A stretch of DNA of 64,000 bases from Spizellomyces punctatus DAOM BR117 (taxonomy: Eukaryota > Chytridiomycota > Chytridiomycetes > Spizellomycetales > Spizellomycetaceae): the NCBI RefSeq assembly GCF_000182565.1, contig NW_015971551.1, positions 337,638 through 401,637 of the forward strand, read 5' to 3'. The number at the start of each line of letters is the position of its first letter. Positions within the stretch are counted from its first letter, which is position 1. Shown piece by piece: positions 37,432 through 49,258 of this stretch. Under the pieces are notes generated by a model. That model was given only the letters and a program-made list of their open reading frames with translations, ran no database searches and was not told the DNA's origin. The position numbers were made by a program, and so were the translations under genes.

Positions 37432-40372
37432 ATTATCAAGGATTGGTTCTTACTACACGAAAATCTCGATCGAGTCAAGTTGAACGTCAAGGATCTTGTG
37501 CAAGGCTCTTGTATTGTCAGCAAGTGTCTCAAATGTCTATGCGCTTTCAAAATCGTTCAAGTTGTTGGTCAAGTGGATTGTAAAGTACTTTGATCAAAAT
37601 AGCATGAGATAGTCGTCCGAATGTGATTTTTCGAGTCATGCAGCTACTGACTACCAGTATGCAAGAGGCATTAAGCCAGCGAATGGCATTTTCTATCCGA
37701 TACTTCCCAGCCTCGGTTCCACAGCCAAGTTCCTTGCTTTTATTATTCACTTTTGGTATTCGAATCTAATAGATGATGTATTGCACTGACCAGATCTGTT
37801 ACTGTATTGGGTCCTTCCAAGGGAGAAGATCCCCTAACTTTTGTTCTTTAATGACACCATCGGCTTTAGCAAAAGTTATTCTTTCATAGATCGAAGATTT
37901 CTACATACGATACTTAAATACTAATGCCCCCCAACTAGCTCTATGAATCATTGCTTCGGTCCTAGAAAACAAAGTAGGGCCACAGTTCTATTACATTATT
38001 CTAATGTATTCAAGCGTACGCCTTCTCTAAACAGGTCGTGGATCCCCAGCACTTCAACTAATGAGCTCTCTAGTTCCTCAGAAGGAAAGGACTGGCCGAC
38101 TGATAACCCTATCAGCAAAAATTACACTTGGAGCAGTGGTGCCTTGACATGAGCCTCGGGTTTCCAGATATGATGAATGAAGCAGGGGATACAATACCAT
38201 GAGCAATTTCCTAGTACAATCGTTCCTTCAATATCAGATGAAGAATACAGTGAAAATGGATAGGCAACAACAACAACAAGTAAAATTCAAACACTCAACA
38301 TTGCTGGATTCCAATTGCAGGTCAGGGTTTGGATGCGTCTTCGTAGGTAGGACAAGGCTTGGAGGTCAAACTGCCACAAAACAGCTCACCATCTGTCGAA
38401 ACAAGTCACGGCTGACCTCTTACACTAATATCAACTTGTCTAAAGCACTGGTAGCCAGACATTAAGAACTCTGTCGAGTCATGCCAACGAGAGTGTACCA
38501 CTTCCATCATACAGATATCAAAATAATTCGTCATCTTACAAACTGATCACAGTATTCCACAACGGATTCCTTTAGTACGCAGGGTACGTACGGTTGTAGT
38601 TGGCTATTCGCTATTTGGCTGGAACATTTGGGAAGTCACGGACTAATCAGCCTTTCGTGCTCACGGACTAATCAGCCTTTCGTGCATCGTCTCAATATCA
38701 CTGCGGACTGGTCCAACGTAGCCGACCCCTGAAAACACAATGTGCTAGATGGGAGCTTGTTGTCTCAGTCTCTGATAGACCGTGCTGTGTCCCACGTCCC
38801 AGCTACTTACCCATCCAGTCGGCTAGTGCTACGAACGACAAGGAGGCCCGAGCACTGACAACGCTCGCTTACCTCTGATTTTACGCAAGTTGCTCCGCAC
38901 TACCTGCCACAAATTTGCGATGTGAACGGCCCATGATGTTCACAACCAACTCGAACGTTGTGACTTCGACAGTCCTTGGCAACTCATCATGGGGCGGATA
39001 TCAGTTTACCCATTAATGCGGCCGGCAATCAAACCAAGTGATATGTGCAATCCCAAACTTTCGATATCTTAGAGCTGCCTGTGCTTTCGTTTGCCCGTCT
39101 TTATTTTATCTAAACTCTCCTAATTGTGACATCGTACAATGTGCCACGATTAATTGCTGAAAATCATCCGCTGCGGAGTCCTACGTTCGGGTGGCCGCCT
39201 ACTTTTGGAATGGGTCCTTGTTCACACTCAAATCCTTTCGACCACTAGTGAACACCAATACGCTTATCCTTATCGTGCATTCACATGCAGACGTTCTTCT
39301 GATCCATATGCAGCGTGCTGGCTGGCCCTGCTGTGAAAAGACCCACAATTGGTAAATATGAGTGAGCTACACGTCAATGTCGGTCGTCCATCACGACATC
39401 CAGCGAGTACACAGAGTACGAGGGATCGCATAATAATGTCCCCCGTAGTGTGTGTTAGTCGCAGATGCGGATGGTTCATTAGTTGGCACAATGTGGGTAC
39501 GGTTGGGAGTTAGAATGGTTAAGTGAAGAGGAAAGTGGAATACATCCACGCATCGAGGGGAGACGTTACACCGAAGATGCAGCTTCAAACGGCTTCGCCG
39601 ACTGCTGTGCGTCAAAAGATGAGGTAATGAGAAGGTGGTAATAACGACCGTCAAACGGTAGCCTGAAGCACTGTACGTTGTGGACGAGCAGCATCAGGGA
39701 AGATGTCACAGACGAATCACACCTACACGGTGGAAAGCCAACACTCACAGAGAGAAGATCTCAGTAAATATGAGAGCAAGCTCAGGCATACTCACATACT
39801 GACGGATAGAATATATCTCCCACAACACGGTGTCGGTATGACATAAAGCACATTGCGATGCGACAGCATACATGAGCTTGACAACGACGTGTCTTGCGAT
39901 TATTATATTGGCGTCGGGGAAGGTAATCGCAATAATGAACCAGTAAAAGTCAGACAAAGATCACAACAAAACAGGCCACAAGCAGAACACAAACCGTCAC
40001 TCCGTCTAACCGAACCACAAACACACAGCAGCTTGATTCGCCAAATGATCAGGCCGCGGGCGTCCGGAATCCGTGTCAGATAGCCAACGGCGGAGAGACA
40101 GTTTAACTCTTGCTTGTCAAATTCCGTGTAGAGCGAATGCAGGTTCTTGAAGTCTTGCGTCGAATGAACGCAGCTGTCGTATTAGCATTACTGTTTCCTC
40201 CATGCTAGTCATCTCCGTCAGCCCCTCCCCTGAAGCGTCAGCCATCCCACACCACACCAGGGTATCTACACTACAAATGCCCCACCAGAATAATATACAA
40301 TTAGGAGATCCAGTATGTGCAGAGAAAAAAACGTCCACTAGCACCGAGTATGTACAACCACGATCAACTACG
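37432..40372. other. Gene-poor region, 2.9 kb
   Basis: The longest stretch without a supported gene. Both strands have only short frames. It contains a perfect 25-bp tandem duplication at 38636-38685. The right part is the 3' flank of the leftward gene ending at 40373. I saw no transposon ends, tRNA or conserved RNA structure. Confidence 0.45.
38636..38685. repeat. Perfect 25-bp tandem duplication
   Basis: Two adjacent identical copies of TCACGGACTAATCAGCCTTT plus CGTGC, at 38636-38660 and 38661-38685. The unit carries CACG near its left end and CGTG at its right end, so adjacent copies create CGTGCTCACG, a near-palindrome at the junction. Function unknown. Confidence 0.9.
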
Positions 40373-41293
40373 CTAAGTCAACGAATTGACATCCTCTAAA
40401 AAATTGGTTGGGAAATCCGATCCAATAAACGAGGTGTTCAAATTAGTTCCACCAATTCGGTAAAAAGTTTCGCGATCACGCTCATATGATGCCTCAGGAT
40501 ATTCCCATTGTGACAGCGGAGGGGTAGAGTAGTCGGCAGCTTCCCAATCTTCTTCGCTTTCATCACCATCTCCGCTCTCATCTTCGTCCAGACCGAGTTC
40601 CGCGAATGCTTCATCCAGCAATTTGTCCACCTCCTGATCACTCGCGGCGGACTGATCTGCGGTAGCTGTCGATGATTTACTCTCTTCCTCTGATACTGTG
40701 TTCGATGAACGGTCATGAACTGAATGATGAGCAGGGCGGTAAGAGTCTCCACGAAACCTACGAGGACCGTTCCGCTTGTTACGTCGGCCAAGATTCGATC
40801 GAGCTTGACGCTGGAGCGAATTCGAAAGCATCGCATGAGGTCGCCCTGACTTGCCGTACTGAGATCGACGTCCGGTTTTTCTCAAATCAGCTTTTGACGC
40901 CAGGGGAATGTTAGAACCGTTCCACATCCGTGGAGCTCCATTTGCAGAAGCAGCAAATGACGGTTGATACCACATATATTGTTGCGCAAGTTGCGGCATG
41001 AAAGGGTTAAGAGGGTAGAAGAATTTTTGCTGTTGGGTGCGCATGTCTTTACGTTGAGCTGCTGGGCGGCGATTCTTTCCGAAGCGATGCCGGTCGTGTC
41101 CATCTAAATGTGTAACATGGTGACGGTCAATGTAATGTCGTGACATCAAGTTGAAAATGTCAAATTGATTCGTGTGTTTGGTGTTCCGAGGTTGCTGGTC
41201 TTTTCTCCGTTGTGTTTTGGGTCCCGCTCGGGCAAGGACAGGAGAGGTTCGAGGATCTGCGGGTACGTGTGGCGGGGGTGAGAGTACCGACAT
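40373..41293 (-). CDS. Disordered protein with basic middle and acidic C-terminus
   Basis: A single exon gives 306 residues starting MSVLSPPPHVPADPRTSPVL. Residues 20-90 are rich in Arg, His and Gln. A hydrophobic/aromatic patch FFYPLNPFMPQLAQQYMWYQ follows near residue 95. A strongly basic Arg/Gly segment (SNLGRRNKRNGPRRFRGDSY) is at about 165-190, then an acidic helix EVDKLLDEAFAELGLDEDE. It ends in an aromatic tail. No domain is recognised. The basic Arg/Gly part could bind RNA and the acidic helix could bind a partner; both are guesses. A TATA element sits about 180 bp upstream. Confidence 0.7.
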   Translation of the reverse strand: MSVLSPPPHVPADPRTSPVLARAGPKTQRRKDQQPRNTKHTNQFDIFNLMSRHYIDRHHVTHLDGHDRHRFGKNRRPAAQRKDMRTQQQKFFYPLNPFMPQLAQQYMWYQPSFAASANGAPRMWNGSNIPLASKADLRKTGRRSQYGKSGRPHAMLSNSLQRQARSNLGRRNKRNGPRRFRGDSYRPAHHSVHDRSSNTVSEEESKSSTATADQSAASDQEVDKLLDEAFAELGLDEDESGDGDESEEDWEAADYSTPPLSQWEYPEASYERDRETFYRIGGTNLNTSFIGSDFPTNFLEDVNSLT

Positions 41294-41465
41294 GGCTGAC
41301 GTGCACAGTCTATTGACGAGTATGAATAAAAAGCGGTTCTTTCTAGCCTGGTAGCGTTCGCTTTATCTGCGTACCAACTCTGGTCGTTCTTCTTGAGTAT
41401 CTCTTTTTGCTGGGAATTTCTTGGGGGAGAAAGAAGGTGTCGGGGGATTTCTTTCAAGGGGGTCT

Positions 41466-41474
41466 CCTTTTATA
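41466..41474 (-). promoter_or_regulatory. TATA box, TATAAAAGG on the minus strand
   Basis: A perfect TATAAAAGG reads toward the gene that starts at 41293. It would place transcription start near 41440 and give a 5' untranslated leader of roughly 150 nt. A second ATG-led frame within that leader (from 41457) would overlap the main start, so leader ATGs could modulate translation. Confidence 0.45.
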
Positions 41475-42759
41475 CTCCCCCTGTGGGAAAACGCCCGATG
41501 ACTGCGCGATTGTCAAAATTGCATGCATGTGCCTGTGAAGGGGAGCCAATGAAATGACGCGCAATGCGCCCACTTTCTACATATGGCTTAATCAAGTTAT
41601 GCATTACGTAAACAGAACACCGCCTTCCAGAAAGCCAAAACAGCGTTTTGATTTCTTCAAGTAGGTCACGCACCAACGAGACCAATCGCTTATTGCGGGT
41701 TGGGGGATGCATTTCAATTGCTGTGGGGCATGACCAGCGACGGGCAGAATCAGCTGCATGATGAAGGAGATTTTAGGGGGAGGCGACTTTCAACCTGGTT
41801 CCATCAATTGGTCGTCGTTAATTTCACTGCAGAGCCCACTTGAGACTATGTTTTAACCAATTGGAACAGCATCAGTACCTACAATAGTTGATCGTTTTTC
41901 AGAATGGGTTAGAATGTGCACCCACTGACTTTTGGTCAATATTTTCATAAACCACTTGCAATTTCACCTCCGTCAATCGGCTACATATATATGTAAAATG
42001 TATTTGAATTGTTAAAGACAATTACGGTCGTTTAATGCCAATGCACACTGTTCGATCGCTCGTCTCAAAGACGGTGCCTTGTTTACATTATTTCTGCCAT
42101 GTCATGTGTATGTGTAATTACATCATCATGCATTCAGTTTCACCGTCTAAAAGCTTACCTCTCTGGTCTAAAGCAACGAGAGTATCTTTGGGTGGCACAA
42201 TTAAGAAGGAGCGATGCAAAGTTCCAGTTGAATTAAGTTGTGCAGAGCTGCTCTTAGCAAGGAGATGGGATTATTTGCTTCTTGTCATTTAACCCTGGTG
42301 AGCAACGGTATGTTTGCAGTCACCCTGACTGTTCTGGACGATAAGCCATGAAAGCGTTGAGCGCATTGGGGTGATCTCTGCAATAATGGTCGGAACACCT
42401 CCCTGAATTCTCCAGGAATTGTTAGAGGAATCACTGGCCCTCGTTCTACACATTGGTTGAATGAAGCTCTACACTTTCCAGTCTCGACAGATGTACACTC
42501 CCAACTGCAGCTCTGAGATGCTGGCTTAGATGGCAGTTAAAACATCCTGCGCCAACATTAGATGGCCATTCATCCTGACATAGTGGATAAGAACGTAAAT
42601 GGACAGGCAGATGCTTCAAAGTGACACGCAGCTAAGCCCGCTCTGGGACGACTAAGCCTGCACCAATTGGCAGTCCACACGTCCAAACACCCCTGACTCA
42701 TTGATGCAACTGCAACCTCATTTCTGTAGGTTGTCATCGAACAACCGCAACTTGTCACA
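41475..42759. other. Divergent intergenic region, 1.3 kb
   Basis: Lies between two divergent genes. AT-rich around 41930-42010. No supported gene on either strand. Confidence 0.4.
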
Positions 42760-45526
42760 GTGGATAAGCTCAACCTTCCGCTGGGTAAAGAAGAACGCGG
42801 CCCGCTCCTTCCAACAGACAGAACGGGGCTCTTGCACGACGTACACTTTCCATCGGAGCAAGGCAGTTCTAGTCATTCCCAAGAGTTTGAGTCAGTTTCC
42901 ATTGAAATGGGAAAGTTGGTTCCAACAGAAGGTTTTGAGGACGGAATGGACCCTGGAACGGAGCGGAGAAGGTTTATAGCGGCAGAAACGGCAATACCGC
43001 GACAACCGCATGAAAAAAATCCTTTATGGAAGGATGCGGGCAATATCACCCTATTGATTGTTCTTTGTGAGTAGGATATTGTGAAGAAAACATACGGCAT
43101 TCCCTGACTAAAGAATTTCTCACGATGTGAACATCCTTATAGACTTGCTCCAAGGCGTACCTCTAGGACTAAGTTTTGGAGCTGTGCCCTTCCTTTTAAA
43201 GTCGAAACTGAGCTTTGCCGACATTGCACTATTCTCCCTCTCATCCTATCCATACTCTCTCAAAGTATGAATTCTATTTCTCTATCCTGTTGTTGTTTCC
43301 TGCTCGATCTCAAATTTCTGATCGTTTGGCCGCAGCTGCTCTGGTCCCCGATTGTTGATTCAGTATTTTTTAAAGCGATTGGTCGACGAAAATCGTGGAT
43401 CGTACCGATTCAGGCACTGACCGGGACATGTTTGGCGGTCCTTGGATCTCGTATCGATGAGATCATGAAACAGGTAGAATTGGTATTCGAGTCAATTTTA
43501 CATCCTCACGTAATGCTCATCCACATCGAAATGTCCTCCTCCTAGGAGCATTTGCCCGTCACCATGTTGGCAATAGTATTCACTGCGCTCGTCTTCCTCT
43601 GTGCTACGCAAGGTATAGCTTTTCTCATTCAACATGTGCTCTGTTCTGGTAATCCATAATGAGCATTTTTGTAGATATTGCCGTGGACGGATGGGCGCTG
43701 ACCCTTCTTCGAGATGAGAATAAGGTAACTACTTGTTTTTTCGGAACTTTATTGCGGCATTCTCTAACCGTGACTGTTTCAGCATTTTGCCTCAACTGGT
43801 ATGTCGCCTCTGTGAAACGCCGTCACTATCTGGCGTACGAATTTGACGAGTGATTATGTCGTATGATAAAGCACAGACAATAGGATTGAACACAGGTGAG
43901 TTTTATCTCGTTGTGCCCACGAACCTTGATCGCGTTTCCTGATATCCATGTTCAAAGGATATTTTTTATCCTTTACCGTCTTTCTTGCCCTGAATTCCTC
44001 CGAGTTTTGTAACAAGTACATACGAAGCGTACCAGCCACCGAAGGTGTATTGCAATTGGGATCGTACCTTCAGTTCTGGGGAGTTATGTTCTTGCTCTGT
44101 GATGCTTGGTTAGTTTGCTTTAAGAAAGAGGTACGTCACTTGCGTCGATGGAGAAGGAACGCGCGACATTGTAGGTCTTATGGGCTGTGCTATTTCCAGG
44201 AGATTGATCATACCGAAGCGATCGACGAGATTAAAACGGTAAGGTTCTTGAAGGACGTTTTTTTCGATAACATAAACTGGAACCGTTTGTTTCAGGTCTA
44301 TCAAACCATTTGGAAAGTCTGCATGATGCCCCGTGAGTGCATCGTTCAACATTTACTGGTCGCCATTTAAACATTCTTACATAACTGAATGGCAGACATG
44401 AAGAAGTTCATTGGAGTTCTGATGGTAGCCAAGATTGGCTTCATTGCAAACGAAGCGGTCACACCCCTCAAATTGCTAGACAAAGGACTGCATAAAGAAG
44501 ATATGGCATTGTCGGTGCTTATTGACTTTCCCTTCCAAATTCTATTTGGTTACTATGCAGCAAAATGGAGTAGTGGTGCACAGCCACTTCGGCCGGTAGG
44601 AATCAATGTACTTTGCAAGTACTTGCTTGTACCCTAACCTTCTAGTATGCACAAGTGGCTTTACGCTTTCTATGGTCGTCTCGCATTTGCCGTTGTGGGA
44701 ATGCTACTAGTTCGAGCTTTTCCATCAGGCGGAGTAACCTCCTCGTACTTCTTTATTGTGATATCGGCAACTGTGTTAAACTCCTTTACAAGGTAAATCG
44801 CCTTTCTGGATACTCCCCGTTTCTAAAGGCAAGGCACTTATCCGTTCATGCAGCACGGTTCAGTTTGTGGGAATGGGAAGCTTCTTCACAAAAATCAGTG
44901 ACCCGCTGATAGGTATAGTTTATAGTTTACTTGTTCGAGTCCCAAGCTGGATGCATATCACTAACTGATCATCGACACTTAGGTGGTACTTACATGACTT
45001 TGGTACGGTCTTTGCTTATACCCATGGATATGGTACTTTATTGCAGGCTTACATCTGATTTCTTCATCGTCTAGCTCAATACCTTAAGTAATCTGGGAGG
45101 GACCTGGCCGCGCTTCTTTGTCCTCGAGGTAAATGAACGGCTACCCCTGTGTATGCTATATGGAACGATGACACTTTAACTCTGGCATTTCTTGCGCAGG
45201 CAGTAGATCACTATACAGATGCTCACTGCACCGTTACGGAACCGGAATCTTCAGTCTATCCAGTCTGTCTAACTGACACGCAAAAGGCTCACTGCAAATC
45301 CCTGGGAGGAGAGTGCATCGTCCGCCGCGATGGATATTATATCGTTGGCATCACGTCCGTTATAATAGGCTTGCTGACGTTACTCCTATATGTGAAGCCA
45401 CAAATCGAGAGGTTACACAGATTACCAGACAGAGCATGGCGCTTGAGGAAGGAAAAGAGCGAAGATGACGGAGTAAATGGGACAGGCGGCAGAAGCGAGG
45501 AAACGGAAAAGCTCCTGGGACAGTAG
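42760..45526 (+). CDS. Acetyl-CoA transporter, SLC33A1/AT-1 family
   Basis: Sixteen exons (42760-43066, 43143-43264, 43336-43473, 43546-43612, 43675-43724, 43783-43798, 43872-43895, 43958-44130, 44200-44238, 44296-44332, 44396-44595, 44656-44792, 44854-44912, 44983-45002, 45075-45128, 45200-45526) sum to 1770 nt, 589 residues, fully in phase. After a polar 90-residue head come about twelve membrane helices of the major facilitator superfamily. Family motifs are LLQGVPLGLSFGAVPFLL, YSLKLLWSPIVDS, GRRKSWIVP, TQDIAVDGWALTLL, AQTIGLNTGYFLSF, KIGFIANEAVTPLKLLDKG and LNTLSNLGGTWPRFFVL. SLC33A1 imports acetyl-CoA into the ER/Golgi lumen for protein and sugar acetylation. A loop with paired cysteines near the end (about residues 490-525) is typical of the family. 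Several exons are only 16-24 nt. Confidence 0.95.
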
Positions 45527-45910
45527 CACTCGACGAGTACCCTGTAGACGAAAATCCTCACATTCTCATTCTGGGCATCAAGCAATCTGGTATTGCACTC
45601 ATGCGCAAAACAGTCATCAGCCTGGCTATTGAACGTCTACCGGGGAAAATGTGGGTGACCTGGATATGCAAACTTTTTTGGACAACAAGTTATTTAGAAC
45701 CTCACTTGGAGAAAGGAATAGGATAGATCCATATCAATAGAAGTGTTCATCAGATTATCATTATTTCTTCTCACGAAACCTCTAAAGCTTTGGAGGTGCT
45801 TTTTCATTTATTATGTATAGGATCCCAGCTTACGGCGATATACGACACCCAACTCCATTTATACAATATGTAAATGAACCCACTTTTTCACTAGCTACAT
45901 CATATAAACC
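45527..45910. other. Convergent spacer, 0.38 kb
   Basis: Sits between two stop codons. AT-rich 3' flanking sequence; no gene seen. Confidence 0.4.
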
Positions 45911-46486
45911 TCACGACTTTGGAGCGGCAGCACAGTAACCTGTCCACTGAGCTTTTTTGCAATTACACTTGTTCTGGATGACCCATTTGCTGTCTGTGTT
46001 AGCCAACCCGAGCAACCTCGTCAGCACTTTGTTCACTTTTTTTTGATTTCACAAATTATACTCACCAGCGCACTGCAACAAATTCCCCTTGCCATTCCCT
46101 GTAATGCCGCCATCACAAAACGTGTATCCCGTCTCGTACGATCCACAACTGGCACCCGCTTCAAAGGGTCCGGGGGTGGACGTTGGCAAGGTAGTTTGAG
46201 TCTTTGAGGCACAGTACGGGGCGTACTGGGGCTGTTTTGCACAAGGCTTCTTGCACTTGTTTTGCAGCGTCCAGTTTCCTATATTGTCTAGAATATTAGC
46301 AAAATCCACATGCATTAATAACCAATGCCTCGACATACCGGTAGCAGCATTACACTGTAAAAACAGCTTGCCGTTACAAGCGTACATGTCTTTTGCGGGG
46401 TTACATGAATCGCCAACGGTTACCGCGGCTGCTGCAGCGACCAAGAAGCCAATGACGGCTAGGAAGCAGGTGGTGTAGGTACGCAT
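45911..46486 (-). CDS. Secreted cysteine-rich protein with two tandem modules
   Basis: Three exons on the minus strand (46339-46486, 46066-46278, 45911-45993) give 147 residues. The N-terminus (MRTYTTCFLAVIGFLVAAAA) is a clear signal peptide. The mature part has two homologous modules of about 50 residues. Module 1 runs VGDSCNPAKDMYACNGKLFL, QC, NWTLQNKCKKPC, YAPYC; module 2 runs AGASCGSYETGYTFCDGG, NLLQC, SKWVIQNKCNCKK, WTGYC. The shared frame is SC..Y.C.G...QC...W..QNKC..YC. The Cys/Trp/Gly spacing resembles small carbohydrate-binding modules such as CBM19 (chitin) found in fungal secreted proteins, but this is inference. A linker rich in Thr/Ser/Pro (TQTTLPTSTPGP) joins the modules. A role at the wall or as a secreted chitin binder would fit. 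Confidence 0.85.
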
Positions 46487-46500
46487 GATAATTCTTTATA

Positions 46501-46520
46501 ATACGTATATATAAAAGATC
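46501..46520 (-). promoter_or_regulatory. TATA-like element upstream of the secreted protein gene
   Basis: The minus strand reads TTTTATATATACG about 20-30 nt before the start codon at 46486. The distance is short for a TATA box, so the real start may use a downstream site or a very short leader. Weak call. Confidence 0.3.
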
Positions 46521-47131
46521 AAATGTCGAGACAGGCTAGTAGAGGTTGGCTATGAGGGAAAGGGCGACGGACCGTCCGCTTTTTATGCACAAGAGTGAAC
46601 CATCCATAGTCGTTCTGTTTAGAAAAACTCAAAAGAGCGCTCGACGTCACTGGCTTTGAAAAGACCCGTCTTCCCATTCTTTGATGTGGGATTCCTGCTT
46701 AGAGAGCTTTCCCTCCACAAAAGAAGATGGAGGAAAGAAGCTTTGGACGCCCGCTGAGCCCGCCAACTGCATGCTGACTTTTGAAAGTTCAAAGTCGCTC
46801 CGGGTGAACCATCAGGCAAGAACATAGAGTTCAGTGAAAACGCGCTTTACGTAATCAAGCGGACATTTTAAAGAGTTTAAACAGTTCGACGTGTCGCACT
46901 GCTTCTTTTACCCGCCAGCGCCCCGTAAAAGATCTGTAACCTTTCCCAGGACATCTTCTGAAATTCGGGAATCTGGATGCATTCTTTTGGGGTGAAAGTC
47001 ACTCCCGCCGAGTGGAGATTTGATGATGATTTGCTCATCAAGTACCGGAAGAAGAGATTAACTATCGATATGTTCGACATCTATGTACAAGCCCCAGCAG
47101 TATATCTCTTATAATCTATGCGCAGCTAATT
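46521..47131. other. Intergenic, 0.6 kb
   Basis: Two short minus-strand frames lie here (46619-46825 and 46877-47080) but neither has a recognisable product. The region spans the end of the C2H2 gene and the promoter of the secreted protein gene. Confidence 0.35.
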
Positions 47132-49258
47132 TTACCCAGGCCTATTCTGAGACATATCCGGAGAAACTCTCTGAGCTGGATACATGTAGGTATAAGGAAC
47201 CCCAGGATGACAGGTACATGAGTGCGAGGGATGATTATTGTACGGATGTGGATGAGGGTACACAACCACTTGATACGGGTATGGATATGGATAAGGGAGT
47301 GGTGCAGGATATGGCTGAGATTGTACAGGAAGATGCGCTGGAGGCAGGCCAGCAGTAGGGTAACTAGTAGGAAGACATTGGTCTGCTCTTTGAAGAGCCC
47401 CCTGTGTTGTCTCTGGTAGCGACGCATTTCGGGAGGGGTGGTCCTTGTCCGTCAAGCACTTTGAGGGGCCCGGCAAATTGTTATTTCCTGCTGCTTGAAC
47501 AGTTTGTGTCCCACGAAGGCATCCCTCACTACCGTTCGACGCTGCAGGAAACAGCGGACCCTGTGCGCCGGATAGACCACACACCGGAAGGTGGCAGCAA
47601 CACTGAGCATGATGGAAAGGATAAGGCATCGGAAGGGGTCCAGCAACCGGTGCTCTGATCGATATCGGAGGGGTATGAAGGTGGCAAGAGGCATCAAAGT
47701 CCACATGTGCATCCATGCGCGATATCAACGAACCAGAAGCTGGGAAGCGCGGATGTGGATGTACCATGCTTGGTTGTGGATCCGACGACATTGCTGATTG
47801 CGGGTGACCGCTTGGGGTTGAAGTAATTTGCGTAAATTGAATTGAGTCCGGTCCCAAAGGTTGAGAACCCAAGTGATGAGTGTATCCGCCCGATGACGGA
47901 TCCTCGAAAGACCTATTTAGAAATAGGGGTTGAGGGGCTGGCGTGGCTTGAGCTGGTGCCTCCATAGTCCGTCCTGCGTTGTGACTGTCTGGCACTGGCA
48001 AGGGGGTGGAACACGCGAGCGATGGTTGAGACACATGTTCACGTGGTCGGGTTTCTGAGGCCCTGGTTGTGCATAGTGTCGAATGATTGGTGGCCTGCAC
48101 AGTCACAGGTACCGGGGAGTAGTGTGGTCCATTTTCTATTCCGCACGAGGCACTGGTAGGCAGTACAGTAGACTCTGAAGTACTGGTTCGACCAGAACTC
48201 GTCACATTAGAATCGGTGCCACGACGGGAACCTCTCCGCGACATGGGCGGAGTGTCCCGTGTCCCCATCTCGACTCTTCGAACCATCGCTATGGTGGGGG
48301 ATATCGGGATGGCTTCGGACGCCGGTGATGCGGGTGGCGGAGTGGCATAAACAGGATCGCTCATCGATCGGGCGCAAACAGGCGACATTCCTAGGGGAGA
48401 CATAATACCAAACGAGGTCTCAGCATTATTGCTAAACCATGCGCCCAAGTCTGAAGCTGGCGATCCCAAGGACATGGGCGAAGGTGGCACACTCGCTCCT
48501 CGCTTGGTTGCGCGCCGCTTTGGAGCACTATCTGTGCGGGGTAGATGTAGATCGTAGTGTTGCTGCAGATTATCCTTCCTCGCGAAGCGCCTGTTGCATT
48601 CCGGCCATGAGCATTCAAATGGTCTCTCGCCCGTGTGCGTTCGCTCGTGTCGTACTAGATGCGTTCTGCGGAAATGAGCAATTGCAAGCATCTATCAGTC
48701 ATGATCTTTGAGAGACTATTATGAAATTAGTGAACCTCACTTTGTTTTGAAAGACTTCCCGCAATCTGGTACTGGACACATCAACATGCGCGTGAGCTTG
48801 CTCTTCCCGCTGGGAAATGAATGCGCGTGCCATTTCAAGTTCCCTCGCGTGCTGCGTTCCGCAAAAACGTAGGCAGCTTCCTGTGCCTTTGACTGTTCAA
48901 GAACGGTAGGATGGGCCTGTGCTTCGATCGACGCGCTTGGAGGAGCCGTAGCAGAACGCGGAGTTGGTAGCTGTGAGGACGCATGAATAGGAGTTAAGCC
49001 CAGTTCCAACGTAGAGCCATTTCGTTCGGAAACATGTTTCGGTAGAGGAGTGCACGGGAATCCAGAAGGTCCAAAAACCAATGACTTGGAGGCACCAGGA
49101 GAGCCACTTGTATGCGGAAGTCCACTATACCCACTTGGACTGCCGTCTGAAATATCAGGAGAGCCCGTGGTTGACACAATGCCGGGTCCTATTGCAGACA
49201 GGTGCGCAGGTTGGTCACCAGCGCTTGCAGGCCTACCGCTGGCAGAGGCAGCTTGCAT
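47132..49258 (-). CDS. C2H2 zinc finger transcription factor with Pro/Tyr-rich tail, 5' end incomplete
   Basis: Two well-phased exons on the minus strand, 48741-49258 and 47132-48665, give at least 683 residues. The 75-nt intron (GTGAGG..CCGCAG) splits the first finger: MCPVPDCGKSF joins THLVRHERTH, giving Cys-x4-Cys-x12-His-x3-His. The second finger FECSWPECNRRFARKDNLQQ HYDLH follows a TGERP linker. The pair lies near residues 163-222. After it come 460 residues of Ser/Thr/Pro-rich sequence ending in a Pro/Tyr/His run (PYPYPYPYQVVVYPHPHPY). The chosen start (ATG 49258) is the first ATG in this frame, but the frame stays open upstream to an acceptor near 49300 (DFATEGCQCKPLLQRM), so one or more upstream exons between 49300 and 49720 are likely. 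Confidence 0.8.

Noticed and set aside
37432-40372. Possible transposon remnant in the large gap
   Set aside because: No terminal repeats, target-site duplications or transposase-like frames were seen; only a 25-bp tandem duplication.
44913-44982. TTCGAGTCCC resembling a tRNA B-box within an intron
   Set aside because: The intron is only 70 nt, has no A-box or acceptor-stem pairing, and fits as an ordinary intron of the transporter gene.
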